12,208 bases of DNA from Candidatus Omnitrophota bacterium (GCA_030616695.1 JAUWWU010000009.1:1-12208), one strand, 5' to 3'. Numbered from the stretch's first letter, positions 1-8,153 are shown. Numbers and translations: made by a program. The notes: generated from the sequence alone by a model not told the origin.

Positions 1-1
1 A

Positions 2-193
2 TACGAATCTCCGCACAGGCTTCTCAAGACGCTCGCAGATATACTTGAGGTAATGGGGGATATACGGATTGTATGCGCCAGGGAGCTGACAAAGAAATTC
101 GAGGAGATAAGGCGGGAGAAGGTAACGGAAAGCATAAAGCATTTTTCAAATACTAAAGTTTTAGGCGAGTTTATAATAGCATTCCACAAATAA
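2..193 (+). CDS. rsmI: RsmI, 16S rRNA (cytidine-1402 2'-O) methyltransferase, C-terminal fragment
   Basis: The last 63 codons of a gene that begins before the window. The peptide opens with YESPHRLLKTLADILEVMGD and continues with ARELTKKFEEIRR and GEFIIAF. This is the characteristic C-terminal half of the RsmI methyltransferase core (YESPHR, then ARELTKxFEE, then GEFxxxx). RsmI methylates the ribose of C1402 in 16S rRNA in the decoding centre, using SAM. The protein stops right after the GEF strand, so it lacks the extra C-terminal domain found in longer homologues. No terminator is visible after the TAA at 191-193, and the pyr promoter begins four bases later, so read-through into the pyr leader is possible. 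Identification is confident; the true start is outside the window. Confidence 0.9.
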   Translation, partial: YESPHRLLKTLADILEVMGDIRIVCARELTKKFEEIRREKVTESIKHFSNTKVLGEFIIAFHK

Positions 194-196
194 TAC

Positions 197-225
197 TTGA
201 CAAAAGAGGGGGCATATGGTATGCT
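197..225 (+). promoter_or_regulatory. Sigma70-type promoter of the pyr operon
   Basis: A perfect -35 box TTGACA (197-202) is followed after exactly 17 bases by TATGCT (220-225), which matches TATAAT at four of six positions. The predicted transcript would start near 231-233, about 20 bases before the PyrR binding loop. This places promoter, binding loop, terminator and pyrR in the order expected for an attenuated pyr operon. Prediction by pattern only. Confidence 0.75.
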
Positions 226-252
226 GTTCCTCGAATGCAACCCTTTTAATAT

Positions 253-268
253 CGGTCCCGTGAGGCCG
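253..268 (+). promoter_or_regulatory. PyrR binding loop (anti-antiterminator hairpin) in the pyr leader RNA
   Basis: The RNA CGGUCCCGUGAGGCCG folds into a short hairpin: CGG 253-255 pairs with CCG 266-268, U256 is unpaired, CC 257-258 pairs with GG 264-265, and the loop is CGUGA 259-263. Positions 254-267 fit the known PyrR binding consensus ARUCCNGNGAGGYU, except that the closing A-U pair is G-C here, a compensated change. In Bacillus, PyrR with UMP stabilises this hairpin, blocks the antiterminator and lets the terminator form. The pyrR gene lies directly downstream, which supports autoregulation. The hairpin ends only 2 bases before the Shine-Dalgarno stretch of the leader ORF, so PyrR binding might also hinder ribosomes there (inference). 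Confidence 0.85.
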
Positions 269-282
269 AAAAAGGAGCAAAA

Positions 283-995
<713 letters not shown>

Positions 996-998
996 TTT

Positions 999-1961
999 AT
1001 GACTAAAAAGACAGTATGGACAAAAAAGGACCTGCTCGGGCTTGAGTATCTTACGGCCGAAGAGATCGAGCTTATATTAGATACGACAAGGTCTTTTAAG
1101 GAGGTCTCTACGAGGAAGGTAAAAAAGGTCCCCACCCTTAGAGGCAAGACGATCGTAAGCTTATTCTTCGAGCCCTCCACAAGGACAAGGGTCTCTTTTG
1201 AATTGGCCGCCAAAAGGCTGAGCGCGGACACAGTGGGCATAACGGCGGGGACATCGAGTATTTTAAAGGGCGAGACACTGAAGGATGCCGCCAAAAATAT
1301 AGAGGCCATGAATGTGGATGTGGTAATCCTGAGGCATTCGACATCCGGAGCGCCGCATCTATTGGCAAAGGCCATAGAACCCTCGGTTATTAACGCGGGA
1401 GACGGCGCGCACGAACACCCGACCCAGGGGCTTTTAGACATTTTTACTATGAGGGAGAAAAAAGGCTCGCTCAAGGGCCTTAAGGTCAGCATAATCGGCG
1501 ACATAGCGCATTCACGCGTCGCAAGGTCAAACATATGGGGGCTTAAAAAGCTGGGCGCGGATGTAACGGTGTGCGGACCGAGCACATTAATACCTCTTGA
1601 AATAGAAAAGATGGGAGTGAGAGTGACCAACGATCTTGACGAGGCCATAAAGAGCGCGGATGTCTTAAACGTGCTGAGGATCCAGCTCGAAAGGCAAAAA
1701 AAGGCCCTCTTCCCCTCAATAAGGGAATACATAAATCTATTCGGAGTGAATAAAGAGCGGCTTAAGAACGCAAAGAAGGACATCTTAATAATGCACCCGG
1801 GCCCCATTAATCGCGGCATAGAGCTTACGCCCGATGTGGCGGACAGCGAGTATTCGGTGATTTTGGAGCAGGTCACGAACGGCATAGCGGTAAGGATGGC
1901 CATCCTTTTCCTTGTAACCGGAGCGACCGGAGGAAGTCCCCGCGAGGGGAGGAAAAAGTGA
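999..1961 (+). CDS. pyrB: Aspartate carbamoyltransferase catalytic subunit
   Basis: 320 residues, typical length. It joins carbamoyl phosphate and L-aspartate to N-carbamoylaspartate, the committed step of pyrimidine synthesis. The carbamoyl-phosphate site [12 protein letters not shown] is at residues 57-68 (STRTR 60-64), HPTQGLLD at 140-147, the aspartate-side R-x-Q-x-x-R at 227-232, and HPGPINRG at 266-273. No pyrI regulatory subunit is present and PyrR controls the operon, so this is probably an unregulated PyrB of the Bacillus kind (inference). The last ten residues ([10 protein letters not shown]) are a basic tail beyond the conserved fold. Its stop overlaps the pyrC start as GTGA. Confidence 0.96.
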   Translation: MTKKTVWTKKDLLGLEYLTAEEIELILDTTRSFKEVSTRKVKKVPTLRGKTIVSLFFEPSTRTRVSFELAAKRLSADTVGITAGTSSILKGETLKDAAKNIEAMNVDVVILRHSTSGAPHLLAKAIEPSVINAGDGAHEHPTQGLLDIFTMREKKGSLKGLKVSIIGDIAHSRVARSNIWGLKKLGADVTVCGPSTLIPLEIEKMGVRVTNDLDEAIKSADVLNVLRIQLERQKKALFPSIREYINLFGVNKERLKNAKKDILIMHPGPINRGIELTPDVADSEYSVILEQVTNGIAVRMAILFLVTGATGGSPREGRKK

Positions 1962-3232
1962 AAATATTGATAAGAAGCGGCTATATTTATGACCCCGCAA
2001 ACAAAAGAGAAGGCGCCTTCGATATTTTAATCCAGCAGGATAAGATCTTCAAAGTGGCCAAAAAGATCAAGGACAAAGCGGATAAGACTATAGATGCAAA
2101 GGGCAGGGTGATCCTCCCTGGCCTTATAGATATGCATGCGCACCTGAGAGAGCCCGGCAGGGAAGACGCCGAGACCATAGCGACGGGCCTTGATGCCGCT
2201 ATCTCGGGAGGCTTTGCGTCCGTATGCGCCATGCCGAACACAAAACCTTGCTGCGACAACCAGGAGGTCGTGGATTTTAAATTAAAGAAGGCGAAAGAAG
2301 CAAATACCGCTAATCTATACGCTGTCGGGGCGATAACAAAGGGAAGGGAAGGCAAAGAACTTTCCGAGATGGGTGAGTTAAAGAGCGCCGGCTGCATAGC
2401 TATATCCGACGACGGAAACTCTGTGGCAAGCAGCTCCGTAATGCGGAGGGCCCTTGAATATGCGCTGATGTTCGACCTGCCCGTGATATCCCATTGCGAG
2501 GATAAGGACCTTTCCGCTGACGGTGTTATGCACGAGGGCTATGTTTCGACAGTGACGGGGTTGAGGGGTATACCCTCAGCTGCGGAGAGCGCGATCGTAG
2601 CAAGGGATTTACAGCTCGCCGAATTTACGGGCGCCAGAATCCATATCGCGCACGTCAGCTCTAAGGAATCCCTCCGGCTTATAAGAGACGCCAAGGCGAA
2701 AGGAGTGAAGGTAACCTGCGAGACCTGCCCGCACTATTTGGTCCTGACCGATGAAGATGCAGGAGGTTATGATACAAATTTTAAGGTGAATCCGCCTCTT
2801 CGCACAAAAGAGGACATGGACGAGCTCAGGAAGGCGCTGAAGGACGGGACGATAGACGTGATATCGACAGACCACGCCCCGCACATAGAGAGCGAGAAGG
2901 ACGTTGAGTTTGACTATGCGTCGTTCGGGATAATAGGCCTGGAGACGGCGGTCGCGGTATTGGCAACAGACCTTATAGTAAAAAATATTATAGGCTGGAA
3001 CGATATAGCCGCCACAATGTCCCGCCACCCTGCCGAGATATTGGGTCTGGCGAAGGGCACGTTAAGCGAGGGCGCGGACGCCGATATCACGATAATAGAC
3101 CCCAACGAAGAATGGGTGTATGGAAAAGAGGACATAAGGTCGAAGAGCAAGAACTCCCCTTTTATAGGCCGCAGGCTTAAGGGGCGCGTCAAATATACCA
3201 TAGCCGCCGGCAAAATAATTCTCAGCGAATAA
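1958..3232 (+). CDS. pyrC: Dihydroorotase, type I
   Basis: 424 residues, the size of class I dihydroorotases (amidohydrolase superfamily), rather than the roughly 350 of the E. coli type. It cyclises N-carbamoylaspartate to dihydroorotate. Metal ligands are visible: [10 protein letters not shown] (residues 58-67, H60 and H62), the DDG pair at D151/D152, H179 in VISHCED, H232 in IAHVSS, and D305 in STDHAPH. The substrate-binding MPNT motif is at 92-95. The start is GTG 1958-1960, chosen because GGGGAGG lies five bases upstream and the GTG overlaps the pyrB stop (GTGA). The 147-bp palindromic element begins eight bases after its stop. Confidence 0.96.
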   Translation: MKILIRSGYIYDPANKREGAFDILIQQDKIFKVAKKIKDKADKTIDAKGRVILPGLIDMHAHLREPGREDAETIATGLDAAISGGFASVCAMPNTKPCCDNQEVVDFKLKKAKEANTANLYAVGAITKGREGKELSEMGELKSAGCIAISDDGNSVASSSVMRRALEYALMFDLPVISHCEDKDLSADGVMHEGYVSTVTGLRGIPSAAESAIVARDLQLAEFTGARIHIAHVSSKESLRLIRDAKAKGVKVTCETCPHYLVLTDEDAGGYDTNFKVNPPLRTKEDMDELRKALKDGTIDVISTDHAPHIESEKDVEFDYASFGIIGLETAVAVLATDLIVKNIIGWNDIAATMSRHPAEILGLAKGTLSEGADADITIIDPNEEWVYGKEDIRSKSKNSPFIGRRLKGRVKYTIAAGKIILSE

Positions 3233-3239
3233 CAGATAA

Positions 3240-3386
3240 AAGGGGACGTTTCTCTTTATCCTAACCCCTTGTTAATAAAGAAGTTACAACACGTCGATTT
3301 CCGTTTTTTGAGGTCGCAAAAGTGGAAAACGACCGTCTATAACTTATTGATATGTAATAAGTTAGAGCAAAGGGAAACGTCCCCTT
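3240..3386. repeat. 147-bp imperfect palindrome, MITE/REP-like element
   Basis: The whole segment is symmetrical about base 3313. The ends AAGGGGACGTTTCTCTTT (3240-3257) and AAAGGGAAACGTCCCCTT (3369-3386) are inverted repeats matching at 17 of 18 positions, with the odd one able to form G-U in RNA. Further in, on the same axis, CTAAC 3261-3265 pairs with GTTAG 3361-3365, AGTTA with flanking bases (3274-3286) pairs imperfectly with 3340-3352, and GTCGATTTCC 3293-3302 pairs with GGAAAACGAC 3324-3333 at 9 of 10. A separate local hairpin TAACTTATT/AATAAGTTA (3340-3348/3356-3364) is an alternative fold. There is no U-tract, so it is not a classical terminator. No transposase gene is inside and no clear target duplication was found. 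Transcribed, it would make one long hairpin between pyrC and the Mut7-C gene. Confidence 0.85.
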
Positions 3387-3397
3387 GCATAGCTGTT

Positions 3398-3853
3398 ATG
3401 AAATTTATTCTTACGAAAGAGCTAGGGAGATTGTGTAAGTGGCTGAGGATCATGGGATTTGATGCCTCATATTTTCCCGAAGCCGAGAAAAGAGAGCTTA
3501 TAATAAAGAGCCTTCAAGGGGAAAGGGTTATCCTGACAAGAGACTCTAAGATGGCTGTATATAGCGGCATCAGGATGCTTCATATAAAAAGCGATTTTGT
3601 GAAAGAACAGGTCAGGCAGGTCGTGGCCGAACTCAACATCAAGCCCGACAGAAATAAATTTTTTACGATCTGTGTAATATGCAACACGCCGCTTAAAAAG
3701 GTTAAAAAATCTGACATAAAAGATAAAGTGCCTCCGTATGTTTATCAGACCCAAGATAGTTTTATGAGATGCGATGTTTGCGAAAGGATATACTGGCAGG
3801 GCACGCACTGGACGAACGTGGGTGAGTTTTTTGATAAGCTGAAAATAAACTAG
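3398..3853 (+). CDS. Mut7-C family PIN-like RNase domain protein with zinc ribbon
   Basis: 151 residues. The N-terminal part (ELGRLCKWLRIMGFD, residues 8-22, then VILTRDSKM, 44-52) matches the Mut7-C domain (PF01927/DUF82, COG1656), a PIN-like fold predicted to be an RNase. The C-terminal part is a zinc ribbon with CVIC (C92, C95) and CDVC (C125, C128), followed by the family signature IYWQGTH (131-137). The start is set at ATG 3398, where family homology begins; a longer in-frame reading from TTG 3269 would translate the palindrome and is rejected. No good Shine-Dalgarno is visible. The aspartate I expect near residue 6 is threonine (FILTKELG), so the active site may be altered. Its substrate is unknown, and it has no evident role in pyrimidine synthesis. 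It is flanked by two repeat elements. Confidence 0.85.
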   Translation: MKFILTKELGRLCKWLRIMGFDASYFPEAEKRELIIKSLQGERVILTRDSKMAVYSGIRMLHIKSDFVKEQVRQVVAELNIKPDRNKFFTICVICNTPLKKVKKSDIKDKVPPYVYQTQDSFMRCDVCERIYWQGTHWTNVGEFFDKLKIN

Positions 3854-3856
3854 AGA

Positions 3857-3910
3857 CGCTTTCCCCGCCTCCGCTAAAGCTACGGAGGGCAGGCAAGCCA
3901 AAGCGGAAAG
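3857..3910. repeat. Intergenic hairpin repeat between the Mut7-C and EndoQ genes
   Basis: CTTTCC (3859-3864) is complementary to GGAAAG (3905-3910). Inside it, CCTCCG (3868-3873) pairs with CGGAGG (3883-3888) around the loop CTAAAGCTA. An alternative outer pairing is CGCTTT (3857-3862) with AAAGCG (3900-3905). The inner CCTCCGCTAAAGCTACGGAG unit resembles a GCTAAAGCTACG-type intergenic repeat I remember from uncultured bacterial assemblies, but I could not search for other copies. It has no T-tract, so it is more likely a dispersed repeat or RNA-processing hairpin than a terminator. Confidence 0.6.
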
Positions 3911-3932
3911 TGCCCTCTAAGGCGAGGTTGAG

Positions 3933-5165
3933 ATGCCATACATAGCAGACTTGCACATACATTCAAAATATTCCAGGGCCACAAGTAAAGATATGGACGT
4001 AGAAAACCTGAGCAAGTGGGCGAAGATAAAAGGCATCGGCCTTCTCGGGACAAGCGACTTTACCCACCCCCGGTGGCTTAAGGAGCTCAAGGAGAAGCTC
4101 GCGGAGGAAGAATACGGCATATACAGCCATAACGGGGTCGACTATATCCTTTCGGCCGAGGTATCGAATATCTATTTTAAAAACGGAAAGGTGCGCAGGA
4201 TACATAATGTCATGATAGCGCCGACCTTTGCTGTGGTAGACGAAATAAATAAAGTGCTCTCTCCGTACGGCGCGCTTGATTCGGACGGCAGGCCTATCTT
4301 AAGCCTGGAATGCGAGAGGATGGTGAAGGCATTGAGGAAAATAAGCCGGGACATTATGATCATCCCGGCGCACATATGGACCCCGCACTTCAGTTTATTC
4401 GGATCCAATTCCGGCTTTGACAGCATTGAAGAGTGCTTTGAGGACGAGGCCGCAAATATAACGGCCCTTGAGACGGGCTTATCGAGCGATCCGCCCATGA
4501 ACTGGAAATTGTCTTCTTTGGATAGATATGCCCTTGTGTCAAACTCCGACGCCCATTCGCCCTCAAAGATAGGCAGGGAGGCCAATGTATTCAAGGAAAA
4601 GGTAGGCTATAAAGAGCTCAAAGAGATCTTGGAAAAAAAGGACAAAGAAAGATTTATGCACACCGTGGAATTCTTTCCTCAGGAAGGCAAGTATCATTGG
4701 GACGGCCACAGGAAATGCGAGGCCCGCCTTTCGCCGAAGGAATCGGCTAATGTAAACTATAGATGCCCGCATTGCGGGAGGAAATTGACTATCGGAGTCA
4801 TGAACCGGGTCGAGAAGCTCGCCGACAGAGAAGAGGGCTTTGTCCCGGAAAATGCCAGCGGCTATAAAAGCCTGATTCCGCTGGTGGAGATAATAGCGGA
4901 TGCCCTGGGCGTCGGCAAAGACACTATCGGCGCGGAGAGGGAATATAATACCCTTATCCAGAGATTGGGCAGCGAGTTCGACATACTCCTTTTTATGCCG
5001 AAAGAAAAAATCCTTGAAAAATGCCCTCCGAAGATAGCGAAGGGCATAATAAACGTCAGGGAGGGGCGGGTGAACATCCTGCCCGGATACGACGGCGTAT
5101 ACGGTAAAATAGAGATTTTTGACAAAGACGGTAAAAAAGACGAAAAACAATTGACATTTTTTTAA
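3933..5165 (+). CDS. Endonuclease Q-like PHP-domain DNA repair nuclease
   Basis: 410 residues, matching the COG1379/TIGR00375 family that contains endonuclease Q (EndoQ). EndoQ nicks DNA 5' of deaminated bases such as uracil and hypoxanthine and of abasic sites. The PHP metal ligands are visible in order: DLHIHSKYS (D6, H8, H10), E76 in SAEVS, H91 in RRIHNV, H147 in IPAHIWTPHFSLFG (144-157), and D206/H208 in NSDAHSPSKIGRE. A zinc-binding segment follows (HRKCEAR at about 259-265, and CPHCGRK, C278 and C281), then a helical C-terminal domain. The protein ends in KDEKQLTFF; QLTFF resembles the bacterial sliding-clamp-binding pentapeptide. It lies between the second repeat and pyrK. EndoQ membership is inferred from family resemblance; activity is untested. 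Confidence 0.88.
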   Translation: MPYIADLHIHSKYSRATSKDMDVENLSKWAKIKGIGLLGTSDFTHPRWLKELKEKLAEEEYGIYSHNGVDYILSAEVSNIYFKNGKVRRIHNVMIAPTFAVVDEINKVLSPYGALDSDGRPILSLECERMVKALRKISRDIMIIPAHIWTPHFSLFGSNSGFDSIEECFEDEAANITALETGLSSDPPMNWKLSSLDRYALVSNSDAHSPSKIGREANVFKEKVGYKELKEILEKKDKERFMHTVEFFPQEGKYHWDGHRKCEARLSPKESANVNYRCPHCGRKLTIGVMNRVEKLADREEGFVPENASGYKSLIPLVEIIADALGVGKDTIGAEREYNTLIQRLGSEFDILLFMPKEKILEKCPPKIAKGIINVREGRVNILPGYDGVYGKIEIFDKDGKKDEKQLTFF

Positions 5166-5166
5166 T

Positions 5167-5961
5167 ATGCCGAAACACGTATTAGCAAAAATAATATCGC
5201 AAAAGGAAATAAAAAAAGGCTGTTTCAGGATGAGGGTTAAAGCGCCTTATGTCGCAAGGACAGCGTCTGCAGGACAGTTTCTTCACATCCGTTGCGGCGA
5301 CTCCACCAACCCGCTTTTGAGAAGGCCTATCAGCATTCATAGGAAAGGGGCAGATTACGCGGAGATCCTCTATAATGTAGTAGGTAAGGGCACAGACATC
5401 CTTTCACGGAAAAAAGCGGGCGACAAACTTGATATCATAGGCCCGCTCGGCAGCGGGTTTAAAGTATATAAAAATGATAGATCGATAAGGATGCTCGTTG
5501 CGGGCGGCATGGGAGTCGCCCCGCTTCTTGGTCTGGGAGAAGAGCTTTCGCGTTCCATCAAGGGAAAGAAAAGATTCATAGTGATATTAGGGGCGAAGAC
5601 GCAAAAACATGTACTTTGCGAAAGCGAGTTCAGGAAACTCGGCGCAGAAGTATATGTGGCCACAGAAGACGGAAGCAAAGGCAAAAAGGCATTGGCTACG
5701 GAGCTCTCCCGCGATATAATAAAGTCAGGAAAATACAAACGGCAGGAGGTGTGCATCTACGCGGCGGGCCCAATGCCTATGGCGAGGGCGCTCTGTAGAA
5801 TGATGCAGAGGTGCAGCCCGGAATCTCAGATCTCTCTTGAGGAGAGGATGGCCTGCGGTTTAGGCGCGTGCCTTGGCTGCGTGATCGATACGCAATCCGG
5901 ATACAAAAGGGTCTGCAAAGACGGCCCGGTTTTTGCCCTGCGCGAGGTCGCTTTTAAATGA
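5167..5961 (+). CDS. pyrK: Dihydroorotate dehydrogenase B, electron-transfer subunit (FAD, 2Fe-2S)
   Basis: 264 residues, usual PyrK size. The FAD-binding segment is LLRRPISIH (residues 50-58), the NAD-binding start is VAGGMGVAPLLGL (111-123), and AAGPMPM is at 199-205. The 2Fe-2S ligands sit near the C-terminus in C230-x4-C235-x2-C238-x11-C250. PyrK passes electrons from PyrD-bound FMN to NAD+, defining the class 1B enzyme, a PyrD2-PyrK2 complex in the cytoplasm. The ATG lies one base after the EndoQ stop, and no Shine-Dalgarno is seen in the A/T-rich sequence before it, so translation probably depends on coupling to EndoQ. Its stop overlaps the pyrD start (ATGA), which fits a 1:1 complex. 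Confidence 0.94.
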   Translation: MPKHVLAKIISQKEIKKGCFRMRVKAPYVARTASAGQFLHIRCGDSTNPLLRRPISIHRKGADYAEILYNVVGKGTDILSRKKAGDKLDIIGPLGSGFKVYKNDRSIRMLVAGGMGVAPLLGLGEELSRSIKGKKRFIVILGAKTQKHVLCESEFRKLGAEVYVATEDGSKGKKALATELSRDIIKSGKYKRQEVCIYAAGPMPMARALCRMMQRCSPESQISLEERMACGLGACLGCVIDTQSGYKRVCKDGPVFALREVAFK

Positions 5962-6869
5962 AGACAAGCCTGAAAGTAAAGATCGGAAAATTGACGCTGA
6001 AAAACCCGGTGATGACGGCATCCGGCACTTTCGGATACGGCGTAGAGTTTGAAGGCCTCGCCGGCATCAAGGAGCTCGGTGCCATCGTGACCAAGACGAT
6101 AACCCTTCGCGCGCGCGCCGGAAACAGGCCGCCGAGGGTCATTGAAACGCCTTCGGGCATGTTGAATTCGATCGGCCTTGAAAATCCGGGCGTAGACAGG
6201 TTTATTAAGGATAAGATGCCGTCTTTAAGGAGATTTAAGATTCCGATAGTGGCAAGCATCGCCGGTGAAAGCGCGGCGGAATACAAGAGGCTGGCCGGCA
6301 AGTTAGACGGAGTAAAAGAAATAGAGGCCGTCGAGATAAATATCTCATGCCCTAATATAGAAACGAGCAAACTCTTCGCACAAAGTGAAAAATCCACTAA
6401 AGATATAGTTGAGGCCGTAAGATCCGCCACCGGAAAGACTATTATCACCAAGCTATCCCCGAACGTAACGGATATAACCTCTATCGCAAGAGCGGCCGAA
6501 TCCGCCGGAAGTCATGCCTTATCGCTTATAAATACACTAACGGCCATGGCCGTTGATATAGAAAAGAAGGAAAGCATGTTGGGCAATATCACCGGAGGCC
6601 TGAGCGGCCCGGCAGTAAAGCCTGTAGCTCTGGCCATGGTATGGAAGGTATATAACGCAGTTAAGATTCCTGTCATAGGTATGGGCGGGATAATGGACTG
6701 GCGCGACGCCGTTGAATTTATCTTATGCGGCTCGACCGCCGTAAATGTCGGCACGGCAAACTTCGTCAACCCGAACGCGGGCGCGGAAATAGCCGAAGGG
6801 ATAAAAAAATATTTACGGAAAAAGAAGATAAAAGATATCAATGATATTATAGGAGGCCTGAGGAAGTAA
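5958..6869 (+). CDS. pyrD: Dihydroorotate dehydrogenase class 1B, catalytic subunit
   Basis: 303 residues. It oxidises dihydroorotate to orotate with FMN. The catalytic base is Cys131 in NISCPNIE, the cysteine-type active site of class 1 enzymes, not the serine of membrane-bound class 2. Other conserved segments are TASGTFGYG (20-28), VTKTITL (44-50), NSIGLENPG (70-78), TKLSPNVTD (164-172), GGLSGPAVKP (213-222) and the FMN phosphate site GMGGI (241-245) with GTANF (265-269). Together with the adjacent pyrK this is class 1B (PyrDB), NAD+-linked. The start overlaps the pyrK stop; the stop touches the pyrF start with no gap. Confidence 0.96.
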   Translation: MKTSLKVKIGKLTLKNPVMTASGTFGYGVEFEGLAGIKELGAIVTKTITLRARAGNRPPRVIETPSGMLNSIGLENPGVDRFIKDKMPSLRRFKIPIVASIAGESAAEYKRLAGKLDGVKEIEAVEINISCPNIETSKLFAQSEKSTKDIVEAVRSATGKTIITKLSPNVTDITSIARAAESAGSHALSLINTLTAMAVDIEKKESMLGNITGGLSGPAVKPVALAMVWKVYNAVKIPVIGMGGIMDWRDAVEFILCGSTAVNVGTANFVNPNAGAEIAEGIKKYLRKKKIKDINDIIGGLRK

Positions 6870-7583
6870 ATGGCAAAGGGAGAGAGGATCATAGTAGCCC
6901 TTGACGTGAATACCATAGAAGACCTTGAGAGCCTTGTCGACAAATTGCGCCCCGTCGTCAAGATATTCAAGATAGGCAGCGAACTTTTTACCTCGTGTGG
7001 CATCGAAGCGGTAGATGTGGTGCGGAGGAAAGGATGTAAGCCCTTTTTAGACCTGAAATATCACGACATCCCGAACACTGTGATGAAAGCGGCGCGGGCG
7101 GCGACGAAGCAGAATGTCTATATGCTCACTCTCCATACGATAGGCGGCTTGGCGATGATGAAAAAGGCGGTGAAAGCGGCCAGAGAGGAGGCGGCCCGCC
7201 TGCAGACGGCAGCGCCTTTGATATTAGGAGTCACGATTCTCACGAGCCTGGATAAAAAAGATATACAGGCAATAGGCATCAAAGGCCCTTTGGACGAAGA
7301 GGTGTTGAGGCTTGTCAAGCTGGCTGAAAAGGCGGGCCTTGACGGAGTTGTGGCTTCGGCGCAGGAGATCCTGGCTATAAGAAAGGCCGTAGAAAAGGAT
7401 TTTCTAATCGTGGTGCCGGGGATAAGGCCTTCGTGGAGCCAAAAAAGCGACCAGAAAAGGGTTGCTACCCCGAAAGAGGCTATGGATATGGGGGCGGACT
7501 ATCTTGTTATAGGGAGGCCCATAACGGCGGAAGAGGACCCCCAGGCCGCCGCCGAAAGGATTATAGAGGAGATAAAGGACTGA
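6870..7583 (+). CDS. pyrF: Orotidine 5'-phosphate decarboxylase
   Basis: 237 residues, the usual length of group I OMP decarboxylases. It converts OMP to UMP, the last step. The catalytic D-x-K-x-x-x-D array is DLKYHDIP (residues 61-68; D61, K63, D66). Other family segments are ALDVN (10-14), FKIGSELF (33-40), VPGIRP (182-187) and the phosphate-binding IGRPI (214-218). The ATG directly follows the pyrD stop, with GAGGAAG inside the pyrD end as its ribosome site. pyrE follows after three bases. Confidence 0.96.
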   Translation: MAKGERIIVALDVNTIEDLESLVDKLRPVVKIFKIGSELFTSCGIEAVDVVRRKGCKPFLDLKYHDIPNTVMKAARAATKQNVYMLTLHTIGGLAMMKKAVKAAREEAARLQTAAPLILGVTILTSLDKKDIQAIGIKGPLDEEVLRLVKLAEKAGLDGVVASAQEILAIRKAVEKDFLIVVPGIRPSWSQKSDQKRVATPKEAMDMGADYLVIGRPITAEEDPQAAAERIIEEIKD

Positions 7584-7586
7584 GAT

Positions 7587-8153
7587 ATGCAAAATGAGAT
7601 CATAGAGATATTCGAAAAGACAGGCGCGCTTTTAACGGGCCATTTTAAGCTTTCAAGCGGGCTTCACAGCACGCAATACCTGCAGTGCGCCCTCGTGCTT
7701 CAGCACCCGGAATACGCGGTAAAGCTCGGGAAAACCATAGCCGATAAATTTAAAGGCACGCAAATCACCTGCGTAGCGGGCCCGGCGCTCGGCGGTATTA
7801 TTATAGCCCATGAAGTTGCTAAAGCGCTCAAGACAAGGTGCGTCTTTGGAGAGAGAGAAAACGATAAGATGACTTTGCGGCGGGGTTTCCGGGTGAGCCC
7901 GCGGGACAAGGTCCTTATAGTGGAAGATGTTATGACGACAGGCGGTTCGATAAAGGAACTCATCGGAGTAATAAAGGATAGCGGCTCCCAAATAGCCGGA
8001 GTCGGCACAATTGTGGACAGGAGTTCCGGACAGTTAGACCTGGGCTGCGACACCAAATCCCTCATAAAGATGGATATCAAGACATTCAATCCTGACGAGT
8101 GCCCTCTATGCAAAAGCGGCACACCCCCCACAAAACCCGGCAGCAGGAATTAG
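7587..8153 (+). CDS. pyrE: Orotate phosphoribosyltransferase
   Basis: 188 residues. It makes OMP from orotate and PRPP. The PRPP motif VLIVEDVMTTGGS is at residues 109-121, and the N-terminal GHFKLSSGLHSTQYLQ (18-33) and AGPALGGIIIAHEVA (64-78) match the family. The end has CPLC (C172, C175) followed by a Pro-rich, basic tail ending in KPGSRN. This is the type seen in Thermus/Aquifex-like and other deep-branching bacteria rather than E. coli PyrE; the CxxC may be structural. It is the last gene of the pyr operon. Its stop overlaps the GGTGTCTGTCCCC repeat-like motif. Confidence 0.95.
   Translation: MQNEIIEIFEKTGALLTGHFKLSSGLHSTQYLQCALVLQHPEYAVKLGKTIADKFKGTQITCVAGPALGGIIIAHEVAKALKTRCVFGERENDKMTLRRGFRVSPRDKVLIVEDVMTTGGSIKELIGVIKDSGSQIAGVGTIVDRSSGQLDLGCDTKSLIKMDIKTFNPDECPLCKSGTPPTKPGSRN

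Noticed and set aside
3240..3386. Palindrome as a transcription terminator between pyrC and the Mut7-C gene
   Set aside because: The stem is long but imperfect and A/T-rich, and no T-run follows the 3' arm (GCATAGCTG), so intrinsic termination is unlikely.
3269..3397. N-terminal extension of the Mut7-C protein from TTG 3269
   Set aside because: This stretch is inside the 147-bp palindrome, has no ribosome site, and family similarity starts at ATG 3398.
3933..5165. PHP gene as histidinol phosphatase or PHP-type DNA polymerase
   Set aside because: The PHP ligands alone would allow either, but the PAHIWTPHFSLFG block, the zinc segment and the 410-residue length fit the EndoQ family. No polymerase domain is present.
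5616..5798. 60-codon plus-strand frame inside pyrK
   Set aside because: It is fully contained in pyrK in another frame, Arg-rich and without its own ribosome site; a coding shadow.
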